From positions 186,001-250,000 of the forward strand of contig NZ_SPQT01000007.1 of assembly GCF_004571025.1 (NCBI RefSeq): a stretch of 64,000 nt of DNA, given 5' to 3'. Source of the DNA: Bradyrhizobium niftali. Lineage in GTDB: Bacteria > Pseudomonadota > Alphaproteobacteria > Rhizobiales > Xanthobacteraceae. Below are positions 17,562 to 26,534 of the stretch, in pieces. The first letter of the stretch is position 1, and each line of letters begins with the position of its first letter. A program made the translations under genes and the position numbers. Under the pieces are notes generated by a model that saw only the letters and a list, made by a program, of their open reading frames with translations, searched no databases and was not told the origin of the DNA.

Positions 17562-18608
17562 ATGAAGAACTATACGATCGCACTCATTCCGGGCGATGGC
17601 ATTGGCCACGACGTGACGGAGGCCGCCTGCGCGGTCCTTGAGGTTGCCGCCAAGCATTCGGGCTTTGCGCTCAATGGCGCCAGATTTCCGTGGTCCTGCG
17701 CGTTCTACAGGGAAACGGGCTCGATGATGCCTGCTGACGGCATCAAGACGCTGCAGAAGTTCGACGCCATTCTGCTTGGCGCAGTCGGCTGGCCCGCGGT
17801 CGTACCCGATGCCGTTTCGCTGCACGGGCTCCTGCTGCCGATCCGCAAGGAGTTTACGCAGTATGCCAACATTCGGCCGCACCGCCTGCTCCCGGGTGTC
17901 AACGGCCCGTTGAAGGCGACCGAGTTTGACATCCTCTGCATCCGCGAGAACACCGAAGGCGAATATTCGGGGGCTGGCGGACGGGTGCATCAGGGCACCG
18001 GCGACGAGGTGGCGGTCGAAACCTCCGTGTTTACGCGCGCCGGAGTGGAACGGATTTTGCGATTCGGATTCGCCCAGGCGCGCAAGAGGCGTGGGAAGCT
18101 CGCCTCGGTCACCAAGTCGAATGCCCAAAGATACTCGATGGTCTTCTGGGACGAGATGACCCAACGGGTTGCTGCCGAGTATCCGGACGTGGAAGTCACG
18201 AGCTACCACGTGGATGCACTCGCCGCGCGCATGATCCTGGCGCCGGAGAGTCTCGACGTCGTCGTCGCCTCCAACCTGTTCGGCGACATTCTGACCGATC
18301 TCGGCGCGGCTATTCAGGGTGGACTTGGCTTTGCCGCCTCCGCCAACATCAACCCGGACCGCAACGCTCCTTCGATGTTCGAGCCCGTTCACGGCTCAGC
18401 GCCCGACATCGCTCATCTCGGCACTGCCAACCCAATCGCGGCCATCTGGTCCGGGGCGATGATGCTCGATCACCTTGGCGAGCGCGATGCCGCGGCGCGC
18501 GTCATGGCGGCGCTGGAGAAAACCACTTCCCATGGCATCGGTACGGTCCAAGGCAAACACCGAACCGAAGCAATCACCGCAGCCGTTCTTTCCAGACTCT
18601 CCCAATAG
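17562..18608 (+). CDS. Tartrate/D-malate-type decarboxylating dehydrogenase
   Basis: A 348-residue member of the isocitrate/isopropylmalate dehydrogenase family. It has PGDGIGHDVTE at the N-terminus, the NIRPHRLLPGV and ENTEGEYSG substrate-loop motifs, VTKSNAQRYSMVFWDE with the catalytic Lys, the metal-binding NLFGDILTDLGA, and the nucleotide-side EPVHGSAPDI. The substrate loop resembles tartrate dehydrogenase/D-malate dehydrogenase (TtuC, DmlA) rather than LeuB. It starts 7 bp after the aldehyde dehydrogenase stop and lies 13 bp before the SSADH gene. It probably handles a C4 hydroxy-diacid. Confidence 0.85.
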   Translation: MKNYTIALIPGDGIGHDVTEAACAVLEVAAKHSGFALNGARFPWSCAFYRETGSMMPADGIKTLQKFDAILLGAVGWPAVVPDAVSLHGLLLPIRKEFTQYANIRPHRLLPGVNGPLKATEFDILCIRENTEGEYSGAGGRVHQGTGDEVAVETSVFTRAGVERILRFGFAQARKRRGKLASVTKSNAQRYSMVFWDEMTQRVAAEYPDVEVTSYHVDALAARMILAPESLDVVVASNLFGDILTDLGAAIQGGLGFAASANINPDRNAPSMFEPVHGSAPDIAHLGTANPIAAIWSGAMMLDHLGERDAAARVMAALEKTTSHGIGTVQGKHRTEAITAAVLSRLSQ

Positions 18609-18621
18609 ACAAGGATCCGAC

Positions 18622-20079
18622 ATGCAGAATCTGAGCGACAAAGGGCTCTTCCGCCAGCAAGGCTTGATCGGCGGCCAATGGCAGGCGGCTCTCTCGGGCA
18701 AGACGGTCGACGTGATCGAGCCGGCTACGCAGGCTGTTCTTGGTACCGTGCCGGATATGGGACGGGATCAGACCCGCGCCGCCATTGCCGCTGCCGCCGA
18801 GGCATCCCGCGCCTGGCGCGCAAAGACGACCGCCGAGCGCGCCGCGCTTCTGGAAGCCTGGCATGGGCTCATGATCGCGCATCTGGATGACCTGGCCCGA
18901 ATTCTGACGCTTGAACAGGGCAAACCATTGGACGAGGCCAGCAGCGAGATCCGGTACGGCGCTTCGTTCGTCAAGTGGTTTGCGGAGGAAGCCCGGCGCA
19001 TCGGCGGCACGACGATCCCGTCACCAACGGCCGATCGGCGCATCGTGGTTCTCAAGGAGCCGGTCGGCGTGTGCGGCATTATCACGCCGTGGAATTTCCC
19101 GAACGCCATGATCACGCGCAAGGTGGCTCCCGCGCTTGCGGCGGGGTGCACCGTCGTGATCAAGCCCTCCGAATTCACGCCCTATTCGGCGCTGGCTCTC
19201 GCGGTTCTGGCCGAGCGCGCCGGAATTCCCGCCGGCGTGATCAATGTCGTCACGGGATTGCCGACCGAGATCGGCGCCGAGATCATGGCCAACGAAATGG
19301 TGCGCAAGATCTCCTTCACAGGGTCGACCCGCATCGGCTCGCTGCTGATGCGCGGCGCCGCAGACAGCGTTAAGCGGGTGAGTCTCGAACTCGGCGGGAA
19401 CGCCCCCTTCATCGTCTTTGACGACGCCGATCTTGATCTCGCGGTCGAAGGCGCGCTCGTGTCAAAATTCCGCAACGGTGGCCAGACCTGCGTTTGCGCC
19501 AATCGGATCCTCGTGCAGGCCGGCATTTATGATGCCTTCGCAGACAGGCTTGTCGCTCGTGTCAATGAAATGACGGTGGGACCAGGCCTCAAGCCCGGTG
19601 TGGCGATTGGACCGATGATCAACGAGGCGTCGATCAGCAAAATCAACCGCCATGTCGCCGACGCGCTGTCCAAGGGCGCCCGCATCGCCACCCAACCGGC
19701 TACACTGCCGAAGGGGGCGCAATTTACGGCGCCGATCGTGCTGACCAACGCAACCACCGATATGGTGCTGGCGCACGAAGAAACATTTGGTCCGGTCGCG
19801 CCGCTCTTCCGCTTCGAGACAGACGACGAGGCGATTGCCATCGCGAATGCGACGCCGTTTGGACTTGCCGCATATTTTTACACATCGAACCTCAAGCGGT
19901 CCTGGCGCGTTGCAGAGGCGCTTGAGGTCGGCATGGTCGGCCTCAACACTGGTATGGTGTCAACGGAGGTCGCCCCATTCGGCGGAGTGAAGCAGTCTGG
20001 ATTGGGGCGTGAAGGAGCGCAAATCGGGATCGAAGAATATCTCGAGGTGAAAACCTTCCATATCGGCGGGCTGGCTTAG
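18622..20079 (+). CDS. gabD: Succinate-semialdehyde dehydrogenase family
   Basis: A 485-residue NAD(P) aldehyde dehydrogenase. The cofactor motif ITPWNFPNAMITRK, the FTGSTRIG turn, the general base Glu in SLELGGNAPF and the nucleophile in GGQTCVCANRI are all present. Spacing and sequence match GabD-type succinate-semialdehyde dehydrogenases, including the second Cys next to the nucleophile. The ATG at 18622 follows AAGGA. It is last in the forward run before a hairpin at 20132. Succinate semialdehyde would arise from 4-aminobutyrate or putrescine, which fits the PuuB-like oxidase next door. Confidence 0.87.
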   Translation: MQNLSDKGLFRQQGLIGGQWQAALSGKTVDVIEPATQAVLGTVPDMGRDQTRAAIAAAAEASRAWRAKTTAERAALLEAWHGLMIAHLDDLARILTLEQGKPLDEASSEIRYGASFVKWFAEEARRIGGTTIPSPTADRRIVVLKEPVGVCGIITPWNFPNAMITRKVAPALAAGCTVVIKPSEFTPYSALALAVLAERAGIPAGVINVVTGLPTEIGAEIMANEMVRKISFTGSTRIGSLLMRGAADSVKRVSLELGGNAPFIVFDDADLDLAVEGALVSKFRNGGQTCVCANRILVQAGIYDAFADRLVARVNEMTVGPGLKPGVAIGPMINEASISKINRHVADALSKGARIATQPATLPKGAQFTAPIVLTNATTDMVLAHEETFGPVAPLFRFETDDEAIAIANATPFGLAAYFYTSNLKRSWRVAEALEVGMVGLNTGMVSTEVAPFGGVKQSGLGREGAQIGIEEYLEVKTFHIGGLA

Positions 20080-20131
20080 CCAGCGACGGAACGGAGAAGG
20101 CGCCGCTCGCGCCTCTCTTTCCGGACAGGCA

Positions 20132-20184
20132 GCCACCGAGACGGACAAATCGCAGTCTGTGATTTGTCCGGCCCGCGCGGTGGC
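20132..20184. terminator. Large hairpin between convergent genes
   Basis: The outer stem GCCACCG (20132-20138) pairs with CGGTGGC (20178-20184). The inner stem CGGACAAATC (20142-20151) pairs with GATTTGTCCG (20161-20170). The loop is 9 bases. It lies in the 119 bp between the convergent stops of gabD and the FAD oxidoreductase. There is no strong T-run on either side, so a bidirectional transcription block is likely but not proven. Confidence 0.5.
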
Positions 20185-20198
20185 CTGGAGTGTCCGAG

Positions 20199-21473
20199 CT
20201 ACTGAATTCGATCGAGCATCTTGTAGTACATTCCCACCAACGGCAGAAACCATGGTTTGCCAAAGTGGCCGGGCACCGCAGGCCAGCGGAGGCCTTTCAT
20301 CGGGTTTCTATCCTCTTGTCCCAGCATGGCGTCGGCGATGATCATGCCAAGATGGGTCGACAGCTGTGCGCCATGTCCTGAATAGCCCATCGCGTACCAT
20401 AGCCCATCCTGGTAGCCGGCCCGTGGATAGCGGTCGCTGGTCATGTCGACGAGCCCGCCCCAGCAATAGTCGATTGGTATGCCGGCGAGTTGCGGAAAAA
20501 TTCGCGTGAGACTGTCGGCGAGAACGGCGCCGCTCTTGGCGTCGGACCGCTGGTCTGACGTCGCCGAGAACCGCGCGCGTCCGCCGAAAATCAAGCGATT
20601 GTCGGGCGCAAGCCGAAAATAATTGCCGACGTTCATCGAATTGACGCAAGTACGGTTGCCGGGCATCGTGGCTGCGACTTCAGCCGCGTCCAGCGGACTG
20701 GTCGCTATGATGAAGCTGCCGACCGTGACGATGCGCCGTCTGAAGTAGCCGAAATTCGGCGTGGTGTAGGCGCCCGTGGCCAGCACCACCTGATCGGCGG
20801 TGACGCTGCCGCGCGACGTCGTCAGGCGGTGGCGCGACCCTTCCCGCGCCTGGGCGATGACCGCAGCCTTCTCGAAGATGACGGCACCGCGGCGTTTGGC
20901 TGCCTCGGCCAGCCCGATGCCATAGCGTCCCATATGCATCATGGCGCTCTTCTTCGAGAGCATCGCGCCGAAGAAGGGCGAACCCACCTCAGAGCTCAGA
21001 TCCTGGGCGGAGAGCAACGCGGTCTCCGGATCCACCTCGCGATGGACCGCCTCGAAATTCCGCGCGATTGCATCGAAGTGCTTCGGCTTGGAAGCGAGCT
21101 TCAGCTTGCCGGCGCGGCGGAAACTGCATTCAATCCCCTCCTCCGCGATCAGCGCCTCGAGAGTGTCGATCGAAGCATCGAGCGCACGATAAAGCGCGAT
21201 AGCTTGCTCCTGGCCCAACTCCGTCTTGGCGGCAAGATAGCTATGAGCCAGACCGTTATTGAGGTGTCCGCCGTTCCGGCCTGACGCTCCGCAGCTCACC
21301 CGGTCGGCCTCGAGCACAACAACCCTGGTGCCCGCCTTCGCGAGCTGGCGCGCGGCTCCCAGGCCTGTGAAGCCACCGCCGATCACCGCAACATCGTAAT
21401 GTCCCTCGACCGCCCCTTCAGCGCCACCGCTGAAGGCCGGTGCGGTGTCATGCCAATAAGAGACGTATTTCAC
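20199..21473 (-). CDS. FAD-dependent amine oxidoreductase, PuuB/OrdL-like
   Basis: A 424-residue protein of the glycine-oxidase/DAO fold. The FAD-binding motif is DVAVIGGGFTGLGAARQLAKAG near residues 27-48, followed by SCGASGRNGGHLNNG, which is characteristic of gamma-glutamylputrescine oxidase relatives. The C-terminal YAMGYSGHGAQLSTHLG motif closes the FAD site. The start is a GTG at 21473. The HAD gene upstream ends 15 bp before it, so the two form a minus-strand pair. It probably oxidises a primary or N-substituted amine to an aldehyde in the cytosol; the exact amine is unknown. Confidence 0.86.
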   Translation of the reverse strand: MKYVSYWHDTAPAFSGGAEGAVEGHYDVAVIGGGFTGLGAARQLAKAGTRVVVLEADRVSCGASGRNGGHLNNGLAHSYLAAKTELGQEQAIALYRALDASIDTLEALIAEEGIECSFRRAGKLKLASKPKHFDAIARNFEAVHREVDPETALLSAQDLSSEVGSPFFGAMLSKKSAMMHMGRYGIGLAEAAKRRGAVIFEKAAVIAQAREGSRHRLTTSRGSVTADQVVLATGAYTTPNFGYFRRRIVTVGSFIIATSPLDAAEVAATMPGNRTCVNSMNVGNYFRLAPDNRLIFGGRARFSATSDQRSDAKSGAVLADSLTRIFPQLAGIPIDYCWGGLVDMTSDRYPRAGYQDGLWYAMGYSGHGAQLSTHLGMIIADAMLGQEDRNPMKGLRWPAVPGHFGKPWFLPLVGMYYKMLDRIQ

Positions 21474-21488
21474 CGCAGATCCGTGGGC

Positions 21489-22157
21489 TTAGAGGCCGAA
21501 CACATCCGGCAGGCCGGCAATGTCCCTGATTTCAACATAGCCGTAATATGGGTTGGCGGGCTCGTGCCCGCGATTAACCCACACCTTGTTCTTGATGCCG
21601 AGATCATGGGCCGTCATCAAGTCATAACGGAACGAGGAAGAGCAGTGTGCTACGTCCTCGGGCCCGCAGCCTAGCGCATCAAACATGTATTCAAAGCCCT
21701 TCATGCGCGGCTTGTAGGATCTCGCCTGTTCGGCCGTGAACACCGCGTGGAAGGGTGCGCCAAGCTTCGCCACGTTGGAAGGGAGCTGCACATTCATGGC
21801 GTTCGAGAGGATGACCAGCGGTATTTTATTGGCAACCCTGGACAGGCCAGCGGGAACGTCGGGATGCGGTCCCCAGGTCGGTACGCGGTCGTAGACCATC
21901 TGCGCATGCTCGACCTTGAAGGCGACACCATTGCGCTTGCAGGCGCGCTCGAGCGCGTTGTGAATAACCTCGGCATAAGGCTTCCAGTCGCCGAGAACCT
22001 CGTCGAGCCGATACGCCGCGAAGTCTCTGACGAATTCAGTCATCCGCGGTTGGGGTAGCAGAGCGCCATAGAGATCCTGCGCCGCGTCTGCCATGCGGAA
22101 ATTCGTCAGCGTCCCGTAGCAGTCGAAAGTTATGTATTTCGGGCGAAAATGGCTCAT
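21489..22157 (-). CDS. HAD hydrolase, haloacid dehalogenase type II-like
   Basis: A 222-residue HAD-superfamily protein. Motif I is FDCYGTLTNF with the nucleophile Asp, motif II VILSNAMN, motif III lies around ARSYKPRMKGF, and the end motif CSSSFRYDLMTAHDLG resembles the (S)-2-haloacid dehalogenase group. The ATG at 22157 has AGGATGAGG before it; ATG 22160 is an equally possible start and further upstream ATGs lack ribosome sites. Proteins of this group in amine-oxidase clusters are more often phosphatases or of unknown role than true dehalogenases, so no substrate is assigned. Confidence 0.8.
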   Translation of the reverse strand: MSHFRPKYITFDCYGTLTNFRMADAAQDLYGALLPQPRMTEFVRDFAAYRLDEVLGDWKPYAEVIHNALERACKRNGVAFKVEHAQMVYDRVPTWGPHPDVPAGLSRVANKIPLVILSNAMNVQLPSNVAKLGAPFHAVFTAEQARSYKPRMKGFEYMFDALGCGPEDVAHCSSSFRYDLMTAHDLGIKNKVWVNRGHEPANPYYGYVEIRDIAGLPDVFGL

Positions 22158-22333
22158 CATCCTCATCCTGGCGCGCTTGCGCGATTTCACAGCTGCAAGC
22201 ATAGAGCGCCTGTGCGGCATAAGATGCGGCTTTTCCGTCGGCTGCAGTCGAAGATATCGTTCACGCGGTGACCTTCAGACGATGTGCCCGTCCCTTACAC
22301 AGGAGACTGGAGCCGGACAATGGAAACGAGCCA

Positions 22334-23176
22334 ATGACGCAGAGCTCCATCTCGCTCATCGCCTTCGGGCCCGAACATCTCGCAGGCGCCACACGCCTTT
22401 CACGTCAAGCCAATTGGCCGCACCGCATCGAGGACTGGCAATTGGCACTCGCCCTCAGCACGGGAATCGTCGCGGTGGATGCGAATGCCACAACCGTGCT
22501 CGGGACGGTTCTGATGACGCCGTACAAGCGCGATGTCGCAACCATCAACATGGTCCTGGTCGATGAGGCCGCACGCGGGCGTGGATTGGGCCGCAAGCTC
22601 ATGGAGGCAGTGATCGCTCTGGCGGGATCGCGCGCGCTAAGGCTCATTGCAACGCGCGAGGGTTTGGCGCTCTATCACAAGCTCGGCTTTCGCGAAACCG
22701 GCACCATCGTCCAGCATCAGGGGCAGGTTCGGCGCGTCGCGCCTCCCACGCATGTCCGGCCGCCAGAGGCGCGCGAGATATCCGAGATCATCGAACTCGA
22801 CAGAAGCGCGAGCGGTGCAGACCGCGAGGATCTGCTTCGTGTTCTTGCGAAGGTCGGTCGCCTCGCGGTACTCGTTGATGGCTTCCGGATTGCCGGATTT
22901 GCAGCCGTACGTGCCTTCGGCAGGGGTGAGGTGATCGGCCCCGTCGTGGCCGCAAACGCCGACGACGCGACGGCTCTGCTCGCCTATTTCATGGCCGAGC
23001 GGGAAGGACAGTTCGTTCGCGTGGATACCGCCGAGACACCCCAATTAGGGTCCTGGCTCACGGATAAGGGCCTCGTCCGCGCGGACGAAGGCGTTGCCAT
23101 GCAGCGCCCCGTCATTCCGCGATCCAGCGGCGCCCCGCTCACCACATTCGCCCTTGCCAGCCAGGCCTTTGGATAA
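22334..23176 (+). CDS. GNAT-family N-acetyltransferase, two-domain (paralog 2)
   Basis: A 280-residue protein. The first GNAT domain has a good acetyl-CoA loop, VDEAARGRGLGRKLM, and a YHKLGFRETG end strand. The second domain carries FGRGEVIGPVVAANADDA. It is a paralog of the protein at 13672-14574. The ATG at 22334 gives the family N-terminus; there is no strong ribosome site. It diverges from the HAD/oxidase pair and lies 13 bp before the aminotransferase start, so it is probably co-transcribed with it. It may acetylate an amine intermediate. Confidence 0.82.
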   Translation: MTQSSISLIAFGPEHLAGATRLSRQANWPHRIEDWQLALALSTGIVAVDANATTVLGTVLMTPYKRDVATINMVLVDEAARGRGLGRKLMEAVIALAGSRALRLIATREGLALYHKLGFRETGTIVQHQGQVRRVAPPTHVRPPEAREISEIIELDRSASGADREDLLRVLAKVGRLAVLVDGFRIAGFAAVRAFGRGEVIGPVVAANADDATALLAYFMAEREGQFVRVDTAETPQLGSWLTDKGLVRADEGVAMQRPVIPRSSGAPLTTFALASQAFG

Positions 23177-23189
23177 GCGGAGATCGTTA

Positions 23190-24566
23190 ATGCTCAGCAA
23201 TTCTCTCATCGAGCTCGATCGGGCCCATCTCATCCACCCGGTCGCCTCCTACCGGGGTCACGAGGCCGCCGGGGTCAGGGTGCTGAAATCGGCCAAGGGA
23301 GCAACGGTGACCGACGCCTCCGGACACCAACTCGTTGACGGCTTCGCCGGGCTCTGGTGCGTCAATGCCGGCTATGGGCACGAGAGCATCGTTGCGGCCG
23401 CTTCCAGGCAGATGCGTGAGCTTCCCTACGCAACGGGCTATTTCAGCCTTGGCTCGGAGCCGGCGATCCGGCTCGCGGCGGAATTGGCACAGCGGACTCC
23501 CGGTGACCTGAACCACATCTACTTCACGCTGGGCGGTTCGGATGCCGTCGACAGCTCGGTACGTTTCATCCGCTACTACTGGCACGCCCGACGCGAACCG
23601 CAACGCGACCAATTCATCTCCGTCGAGCAGGGATATCATGGGTCCTCAACGGTCGGCGCCGGGTTGACAGCCCTGCCCGCCTTCCATGCCGGTTTCGGCC
23701 TGCCGCTCAGCTGGCAGCACACGATCCCCTCGCACTATGTCTATCGGAATCCTGCCGGGCAGGATGAAGATGCCATCATCGCGGCCTCGCTGGCAGCGCT
23801 CGAGGCGAAGATCGCGGAGATCGGCGGTCCACATCGCGTCGCCGCATTCTATGCCGAGCCGATCCAAGGATCGGGTGGCGTGCTCGTGCCGCCCAAGGGC
23901 TGGATGAAAGCGATGCGCGCACGGTGCCGGGATTATGGCATTCTCTTCGTGGCGGACGAGGTCATTACCGGGTTCGGCAGGACGGGTCCACTTTTCGCCT
24001 GCAGCGAGGACGACGTCGTCCCGGATCTCATGACCGTCGCCAAGGGACTGACCTCCGGGTATGTGCCAATGGGTGCAGTCTTCCTGTCGGATCATGTTTA
24101 CGACACGATCGCCGATGGGGCGGGTGCAAGCGCGGTTGGACACGGATATACTTACTCCGCCCATCCCGTCAGTGCCGCGGTGGCCCTGGAGGTGCTGCAT
24201 CTCTATGAGAGCGGCTTGCTTGCGAATGGCGCGAAAGCCGGTGCACGTCTGATGGCCGGCCTTCAATCGTTAAAGGATCATCCCCTGGTGGGCGACGTGC
24301 GCGGCCGCGGCATGCTGGCCGCCATCGAACTCGTCACCGACAAACAACGCAAGACGCCGCTCCCCGCCGCGGCCGAACCGGCGCGGCGTATCTTCGACCG
24401 CGCCTGGAACAACGGCCTCATCATCCGGGCCTTCCCGACAGGCGTGCTCGGCTATGCGCCGCCGCTCTGCTGCTCCGAGTCCGACATCGAAGCCATCGTC
24501 GAGCGCACGGCCATGATTCTTGACGAGACTCTGGCCGATGCGGATGTGCGCACCGCACTGCAATAA
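23190..24566 (+). CDS. Class III (omega) aminotransferase
   Basis: A 458-residue PLP enzyme of fold type I. The cofactor residues are visible: D256 in FVADEVITGFGR and the Schiff-base lysine K285 in TVAKGLTSGY, with the GGSDAVDSSVRFIRYY phosphate-cup region at 115-130. Sequence and length match the pyruvate-dependent omega-aminotransferases (beta-alanine/taurine/putrescine type). The ATG at 23190 follows GGAG. In this cluster it would remove a terminal amino group from a diamine or omega-amino acid, feeding the aldehyde dehydrogenases. Confidence 0.88.
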   Translation: MLSNSLIELDRAHLIHPVASYRGHEAAGVRVLKSAKGATVTDASGHQLVDGFAGLWCVNAGYGHESIVAAASRQMRELPYATGYFSLGSEPAIRLAAELAQRTPGDLNHIYFTLGGSDAVDSSVRFIRYYWHARREPQRDQFISVEQGYHGSSTVGAGLTALPAFHAGFGLPLSWQHTIPSHYVYRNPAGQDEDAIIAASLAALEAKIAEIGGPHRVAAFYAEPIQGSGGVLVPPKGWMKAMRARCRDYGILFVADEVITGFGRTGPLFACSEDDVVPDLMTVAKGLTSGYVPMGAVFLSDHVYDTIADGAGASAVGHGYTYSAHPVSAAVALEVLHLYESGLLANGAKAGARLMAGLQSLKDHPLVGDVRGRGMLAAIELVTDKQRKTPLPAAAEPARRIFDRAWNNGLIIRAFPTGVLGYAPPLCCSESDIEAIVERTAMILDETLADADVRTALQ

Positions 24567-24843
24567 AAATAGGCATGCGTAAGGGGCCGGCAGATGGCAG
24601 GTCCGAAACACTACAAATGGGCGCATCTTCGCAATTTTGTGCCGTTGCCCCGGTTTTTTCGGCCACCGCCGCGGGTCCAACCTGCGAGACTTCGAGCGCG
24701 GGAAAAGAATGAAAGCCTGGAGGACGCAGCAACTTGGTCGCCATGACGGGACCAGGCCGGCATCCACCACAACGGCCCGGCAGAACAATCTGCCGCTTAC
24801 CGCAACCTGAGCCATAGCGGTATCCAATAGCGAGGGGATTGAG

Positions 24844-26451
24844 ATGAGCGACACGACGACGAACTGGTCTCGTTCAGACGACGCGATGATCGAGCGCTCC
24901 ATTCGCGGCGGTGCTTCGCGCCGCGAGCTTCTGAAGCTGATGCTTGTCAACGGCATGGCAATGGCAGCCGCCAGCACGGTCCTCGGCCGCGCATCGCAGG
25001 CGGTAGCGGCGACGCCTGTCAAGGGAGGCGCTCTGAAAGCAGCGGGCTGGTCCTCTTCGACCGCCGACACGCTTGACCCGGCCAAAGCCTCACTATCGAC
25101 CGACTATGTGCGCTGTTGCTCGTTCTACAACCGCCTGACATTTCTCGACCAAGCGGGCGTGCCCCAGATGGAGCTTGCCGAGTCGATCGAGAGCAGCGAT
25201 GCCCAGACCTGGACGATCAAGCTGAAGAAAGGCGTTACCTTCCACAACGGCAAGGACTTGACCTCCGATGACGTCATCTACTCGCTGAAGCGTCATCTGG
25301 ACAAAGCAACGGGATCCAAAGTCGCGGCGATCGCCGTCCAGATGACCGGCTTCAAGGCCGTCGACAAGAATACGGTCGAGATCACGCTGGCGAGCCCCAA
25401 CGCGGATCTGCCGACGATCCTGTCCATGCATCACTTTATGATCGTGGCCGACGGCACGACCGATTTCTCCTCAGGCAACGGCACCGGCGCTTTCAAGTGC
25501 AAGCAATTCGAACCCGGCGTGCGCTCGATCGGCGTTCGAAACCCCAACTATTTCAAGGGAGGTCCGAATGTCGATTCATTCGAGTTCTTCGCCATTCAGG
25601 ATGAAAACGCCCGCATCAATGCTCTTCTCTCCGGGGACATTCATCTCGCTGCGGCGATCAACCCGCGGTCCGTGCGCCTGTTCGATGGCGTCAATGGCTT
25701 CGCACTGTCCAAGACGACTTCGGGCAACTACACAGACCTGAACATTCGCATGGACATGGCGCCCGGCAACAACAGGGATTTCGTGGAGGGCATGAAATAC
25801 CTGGTCAACCGCGAGCAGATCGTCAAGTCAGCACTGCGCGGGTTCGGCGTAGTCGGCAACGATCAACCGGTATCCCCGGCCAATTTCTACCACAACGCGG
25901 CCCTCAAGCCCAAAGCGTTCGATCCGGAAAAGGCCAAATTCCATTTCCAGAAAGCGGGCGTTCTCGGTCAACCAATCGAGGTCATCACTTCCGACGCAGC
26001 CAATTCGGCGATAGACATGGCCGTGATCGTCCAGGCCACAGCCGCCCAGATCGGCATGAAGCTCGATGTGAAGCGCGTGCCTTCCGACGGTTACTGGAGC
26101 AATTACTGGCTGAAGGCGCCGATCCACTTCGGCAACGTCAACCCGCGCCCGACGCCTGACATCCTGTTCTCCCTGCTCTACAAGTCGGATGCTCCATGGA
26201 ATGAGAGCCGATACACCTCGGAGAAGTTCGACAAGATGCTGGCCGAGGCCCGTGCCTCGCTCGATCAGGCAAAGCGCCGCGAAATCTACAACGAGATGCA
26301 GATCATGGTGTCGGAAGAAGCAGGCACCATTATTCCGGCCTACATCTCCAATGTGGACGCCGTCACCGAAAAGCTGAAGGGACTGGAGCCCAACCCGCTC
26401 GGCGGCATGATGGGCTATGCGTTCGCCGAGTACGTCTGGCTTGCCACCTGA
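24844..26451 (+). CDS. ABC transporter substrate-binding protein, family 5, Tat-exported
   Basis: A 535-residue dipeptide/opine-type periplasmic binding protein. The N-terminus has a twin-arginine signal (SRRELLK at residues 25-31, then a hydrophobic stretch and an AVAA cleavage region), so it is exported folded. The body contains LKKGVTFHNGKDLTSDDVIYSLKRH, the family signature. 277 bp with no gene precede it and should contain the transporter promoter. Two permeases and a double ATPase follow. The family binds peptides, opines, nickel or amine-containing molecules; the ligand here is likely the precursor of the amine broken down by the neighbours. Confidence 0.92.
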   Translation: MSDTTTNWSRSDDAMIERSIRGGASRRELLKLMLVNGMAMAAASTVLGRASQAVAATPVKGGALKAAGWSSSTADTLDPAKASLSTDYVRCCSFYNRLTFLDQAGVPQMELAESIESSDAQTWTIKLKKGVTFHNGKDLTSDDVIYSLKRHLDKATGSKVAAIAVQMTGFKAVDKNTVEITLASPNADLPTILSMHHFMIVADGTTDFSSGNGTGAFKCKQFEPGVRSIGVRNPNYFKGGPNVDSFEFFAIQDENARINALLSGDIHLAAAINPRSVRLFDGVNGFALSKTTSGNYTDLNIRMDMAPGNNRDFVEGMKYLVNREQIVKSALRGFGVVGNDQPVSPANFYHNAALKPKAFDPEKAKFHFQKAGVLGQPIEVITSDAANSAIDMAVIVQATAAQIGMKLDVKRVPSDGYWSNYWLKAPIHFGNVNPRPTPDILFSLLYKSDAPWNESRYTSEKFDKMLAEARASLDQAKRREIYNEMQIMVSEEAGTIIPAYISNVDAVTEKLKGLEPNPLGGMMGYAFAEYVWLAT

Positions 26452-26534
26452 TTGGGCTCCAGCGAGGTCCCTGCCCTGGTCCTGAAATCGGAACCGTGGG
26501 CGACGAAATCGCCGGGTGATGTGGGAGTGCGAAC

